A stretch of 64,000 nt of DNA from Flavobacterium ammonificans (GTDB taxonomy: Bacteria; Bacteroidota; Bacteroidia; Flavobacteriales; Flavobacteriaceae): the NCBI RefSeq assembly GCF_020885975.1, contig NZ_AP025183.1:682001-746000 (forward strand), given 5' to 3'. Made by a program: the position numbers and the translations under genes. Below the pieces are notes generated by a model. That model saw only the letters and a program-made list of their open reading frames with translations. It had not been told where the DNA came from and did no database searches. Numbering within the stretch: the first letter of the stretch is position 1; each line of letters opens with the position of its first letter. Positions 61,988-64,000 of this stretch are shown piece by piece.

Positions 61988-63409
61988 TTATTTTCTGTAA
62001 TCTAAAGCCGGTTTACGATCGCCTAGAAGCGGAATATATTTAAAATCTTTTCCTCTTTTTTCCTCTAATTCTGTTTTTGCTTTTACAATTTGATCCGGAT
62101 TTAAAAACAAATCAATTGCGGTCAAAGCGATTGTTTTGGCAGCCACCATCATCCCTTTGTTTGCTATATCAGTTCCGCCAGCGGCAACAGCTTGCCAACT
62201 ATGAGCAGGAGTGCCAGGAACCCAAGTAGCACTTCCCATACCAGCCGTTGGAACTGCAAAACTCACATCGCCTACATCTGTTGAACCAAAACTAGGATCT
62301 AATGTTTTGTAAGGTTGAATCACCGCCGCTTTGTCTACACTACCATTTTCAATTCCCAAGGATTTAATGATTTGGTTTCCAAATTCTTTTTCTTTTTCAG
62401 TATATGTAACACCTCCCACTTTAACTAGATTCGAATACATCATCTTTTGGAGCGTGATATTTGGCAACAATTCGTGTGTTCCTCCTATAAGTTCGTACTC
62501 CATTTTTGTTCCAGTACCTAGCGCAGCTCCTTCAGCAGCTTTAGCGATGCGATCAAAAATATCGATCACCATTTTTCGATTGCCGTGACGCACATAATAA
62601 TAGACTTCCGCAAAATCAGGTACTACATTAGGCGCCTTCCCACCATTGGTAATCACATAATGAATGCGGGTGTCTGAAGGTATGTGTTCGCGCATCATAT
62701 TAACCATCATATTCATTGCTTCAACGCCATCTAAAGCAGAACGTCCTTTTTCTGGAGCCATTCCAGCATGAGAAGCGATTCCGTGAAAACGAAACTTTGC
62801 TGATTTATTAGCCAAAGCCGAACCAGGGTTGGCATCATTTGCGTCGGAGGGATGCCAATGCAATGCTATATCAACGTCTTTAAATAATCCTTCGCGTACT
62901 AAGTATACTTTTCCCGATCCACCTTCCTCGGCAGGGCAGCCATAAAAACGGATGGTTCCTTTTTTCTTGTTGGTTTTCAACCAGTTTTTTACTTCAATGG
63001 CTGCAGCGGTAGAAGCGGTACCAAATAAATGATGACCACAGGCGTGTCCTGCGGCTTTTCCAACCGACTTTTTCTCTGCAACCGCTTCTTGTGACAAGCC
63101 GGGCAAAGCATCGTATTCCCCTAAAATGGCAATTACAGGCAGTCCTTCGCCATATTCCGCTATAAATGCGGTTGGAATTCCTGCCACGCCTTTAGTAATT
63201 TTGAAGTCTTCATTTCGTAAAGTTTCTTGTAACAATGCGGTGCTTTTTTCTTCTTGGTAGCCCATTTCGGCAAAGCCCCAAATTTGTTGAGCTATTGAAC
63301 TATAGACTTCTTTTTTAGCTTCTAAATTAGCTGTAATTTTATCTGTTTTTTGAGCCAAAACAAAACTTGAAAATCCTAAAAACAAGGGCAGGGCATAGTA
63401 TATTTTCAT
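61988..63409 (-). CDS. M20 family amidohydrolase (AbgB-like), exported
   Basis: 473 residues with an N-terminal signal peptide (YYALPLFLGFSSFVLAQ). M20D metal-site motifs: GEYDALPG at 97-104, GHACGHH at 121-127, PAEEGGSGK near 161, and HWHPSD near 187, with the dimerisation domain following (HGIASHAGMAPEKGRSALDGVEAM). Closest well-known relative is the B subunit of p-aminobenzoyl-glutamate hydrolase; exported copies in Bacteroidota are often annotated as amidohydrolases of unknown substrate. Convergent with the DUF1080 gene with 7 bases between. Confidence 0.9.
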   Translation of the reverse strand: MKIYYALPLFLGFSSFVLAQKTDKITANLEAKKEVYSSIAQQIWGFAEMGYQEEKSTALLQETLRNEDFKITKGVAGIPTAFIAEYGEGLPVIAILGEYDALPGLSQEAVAEKKSVGKAAGHACGHHLFGTASTAAAIEVKNWLKTNKKKGTIRFYGCPAEEGGSGKVYLVREGLFKDVDIALHWHPSDANDANPGSALANKSAKFRFHGIASHAGMAPEKGRSALDGVEAMNMMVNMMREHIPSDTRIHYVITNGGKAPNVVPDFAEVYYYVRHGNRKMVIDIFDRIAKAAEGAALGTGTKMEYELIGGTHELLPNITLQKMMYSNLVKVGGVTYTEKEKEFGNQIIKSLGIENGSVDKAAVIQPYKTLDPSFGSTDVGDVSFAVPTAGMGSATWVPGTPAHSWQAVAAGGTDIANKGMMVAAKTIALTAIDLFLNPDQIVKAKTELEEKRGKDFKYIPLLGDRKPALDYRK

Positions 63410-63509
63410 AGTAGAAATGCTATTTAATGAAATATAAATGTACTACTTTTTTACTATCGGCCATTACGAATCCGCTTTTTTGGTTAAGTTTGAATCCATA
63501 AACTGATTT

Positions 63510-63917
63510 ATGATTCAAGAAATTCCTATTGATGCCCTGTTGCAATTACGTCAACATGTACTTTGGCCTAATAAAGACCTTGACTTTGTGCGTACCCCAA
63601 ACGACGATCACGGTATTCATTTGGGGGTTTGTATCCAAGGTCAATGGGTTTCTTGTATTTCTCTATTTATTGAGGAGAATCAACACGCGGTTTTCAGAAA
63701 ATTTGCCACACTTCCTGATTTTCAAAATAAAGGATATGGTAGCCAATTGCTACAATACAGTTTTAACTACCTCCAACAACTCGGAATTACAACTGTTTCT
63801 TGCAGCGCTCGTGTTGAAAAACAAAGTTATTATCAAAAATTTGGAATGCAACCCAATGGTTATCCGTATCTCAAAAATGGATTGCAGTATGTAACAATGG
63901 AAGTGAACTTAGAATAA
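63510..63917 (+). CDS. GNAT family N-acetyltransferase
   Basis: 135 residues with the GNAT core: HLGVCIQGQWVSCISLF (strands 2-4), FRKFATLPDFQNKGYGSQLLQYSFNYL (motif A, QNKGYG), and SCSARVEKQSYYQKFGMQPNG (motif B). It resembles the ElaA/YitI-like short acetyltransferases that lack an extra N-terminal extension. A TAAGTTTG -7 box at 63485-63492 precedes the start. Substrate unknown. Confidence 0.88.
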   Translation: MIQEIPIDALLQLRQHVLWPNKDLDFVRTPNDDHGIHLGVCIQGQWVSCISLFIEENQHAVFRKFATLPDFQNKGYGSQLLQYSFNYLQQLGITTVSCSARVEKQSYYQKFGMQPNGYPYLKNGLQYVTMEVNLE

Positions 63918-63961
63918 AGTAGAGGTTCAAAAAGGATTGGTATAAAATAATTGAATATTCA

Positions 63962-63993
63962 TTGCGTATTATTGACGCAATAATTTATATTTG
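63962..63993 (+). promoter_or_regulatory. Promoter with overlapping dyad for a gene beyond the window
   Basis: TTG (63962-63964), 21-base spacer, TATATTTG (63986-63993). A perfect inverted repeat ATTGCGT / ACGCAAT (63961-63967 and 63975-63981) lies between the boxes, placed so that a bound repressor would block polymerase. Confidence 0.55.
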
Positions 63994-64000
63994 TCATTCG

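Overview
The window looks like a chromosomal segment of a member of the Bacteroidota, most likely Flavobacterium or a close relative. It is AT-rich. Promoters have the TAnnTTTG -7 box with an upstream TTTG/TTG. There are three TonB-dependent receptors, lipoproteins with SxxC-type lipoboxes, and type IX secretion system (T9SS) cargo with both kinds of C-terminal sorting domain, plus a PorP/SprF and an OmpA partner. No phage, insertion sequence, CRISPR array or rRNA operon was seen.

Layout. (1) 1-9.8 kb: housekeeping and transport genes: hflX (cut by the window edge), a DUF5689-type lipoprotein with a TonB receptor, an MFS transporter, a Gfo/Idh/MocA oxidoreductase, and the site-2 protease rseP. 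Gaps hold non-coding repeats, notably 7-bp-period TCGTANN arrays. (2) 9.8-21.6 kb: an accessory stretch anchored on tRNA-Asn(GTT). It holds two degenerate tRNA-Asn copies, a GIY-YIG endonuclease-like gene whose last codons lie in one of those remnants, and single genes or small operons separated by copies of one hairpin terminator, two of which still carry a piece of the tRNA 3' end as a perfect 49-bp direct repeat. Cargo: cupin, MerR/SDR pair, DUF2975/XRE/small membrane protein, ABM monooxygenase, PQQ sugar dehydrogenase with cytochrome c and a TonB receptor, an M50 membrane protease facing a membrane-tethered XRE regulator, an AraC regulator, and two paralogous 80-residue membrane proteins. 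(3) 21.6-26.5 kb: two acetyltransferases and a probable metal-uptake operon (His/Cys-rich small protein, TonB receptor, His-rich lipoprotein). (4) 26.6-30.0 kb: a LuxR-type response regulator and a hybrid-style beta-propeller sensor kinase. (5) 30.0-30.9 kb: repeat-rich non-coding DNA. (6) 30.9-55.6 kb: a giant 7259-residue cell-surface adhesin exported by T9SS, with its PorP/SprF-like and OmpA-like partner genes in one operon. (7) 55.6-64 kb: two small hypotheticals, a T9SS-exported subtilase, a fibronectin-like lipoprotein, a DUF1080 glycoside-hydrolase-like protein, an M20 amidohydrolase, a GNAT acetyltransferase, and a promoter with a dyad operator driving a gene beyond the window.

The strongest candidates for something new are the tRNA-Asn-anchored cassette region with its tRNA remnants, the M50 protease / membrane-bound XRE pair, the heptamer repeat element, and a TonB receptor next to a PQQ enzyme that could import PQQ. 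All function statements come from reading the sequence by eye; no database search was run.
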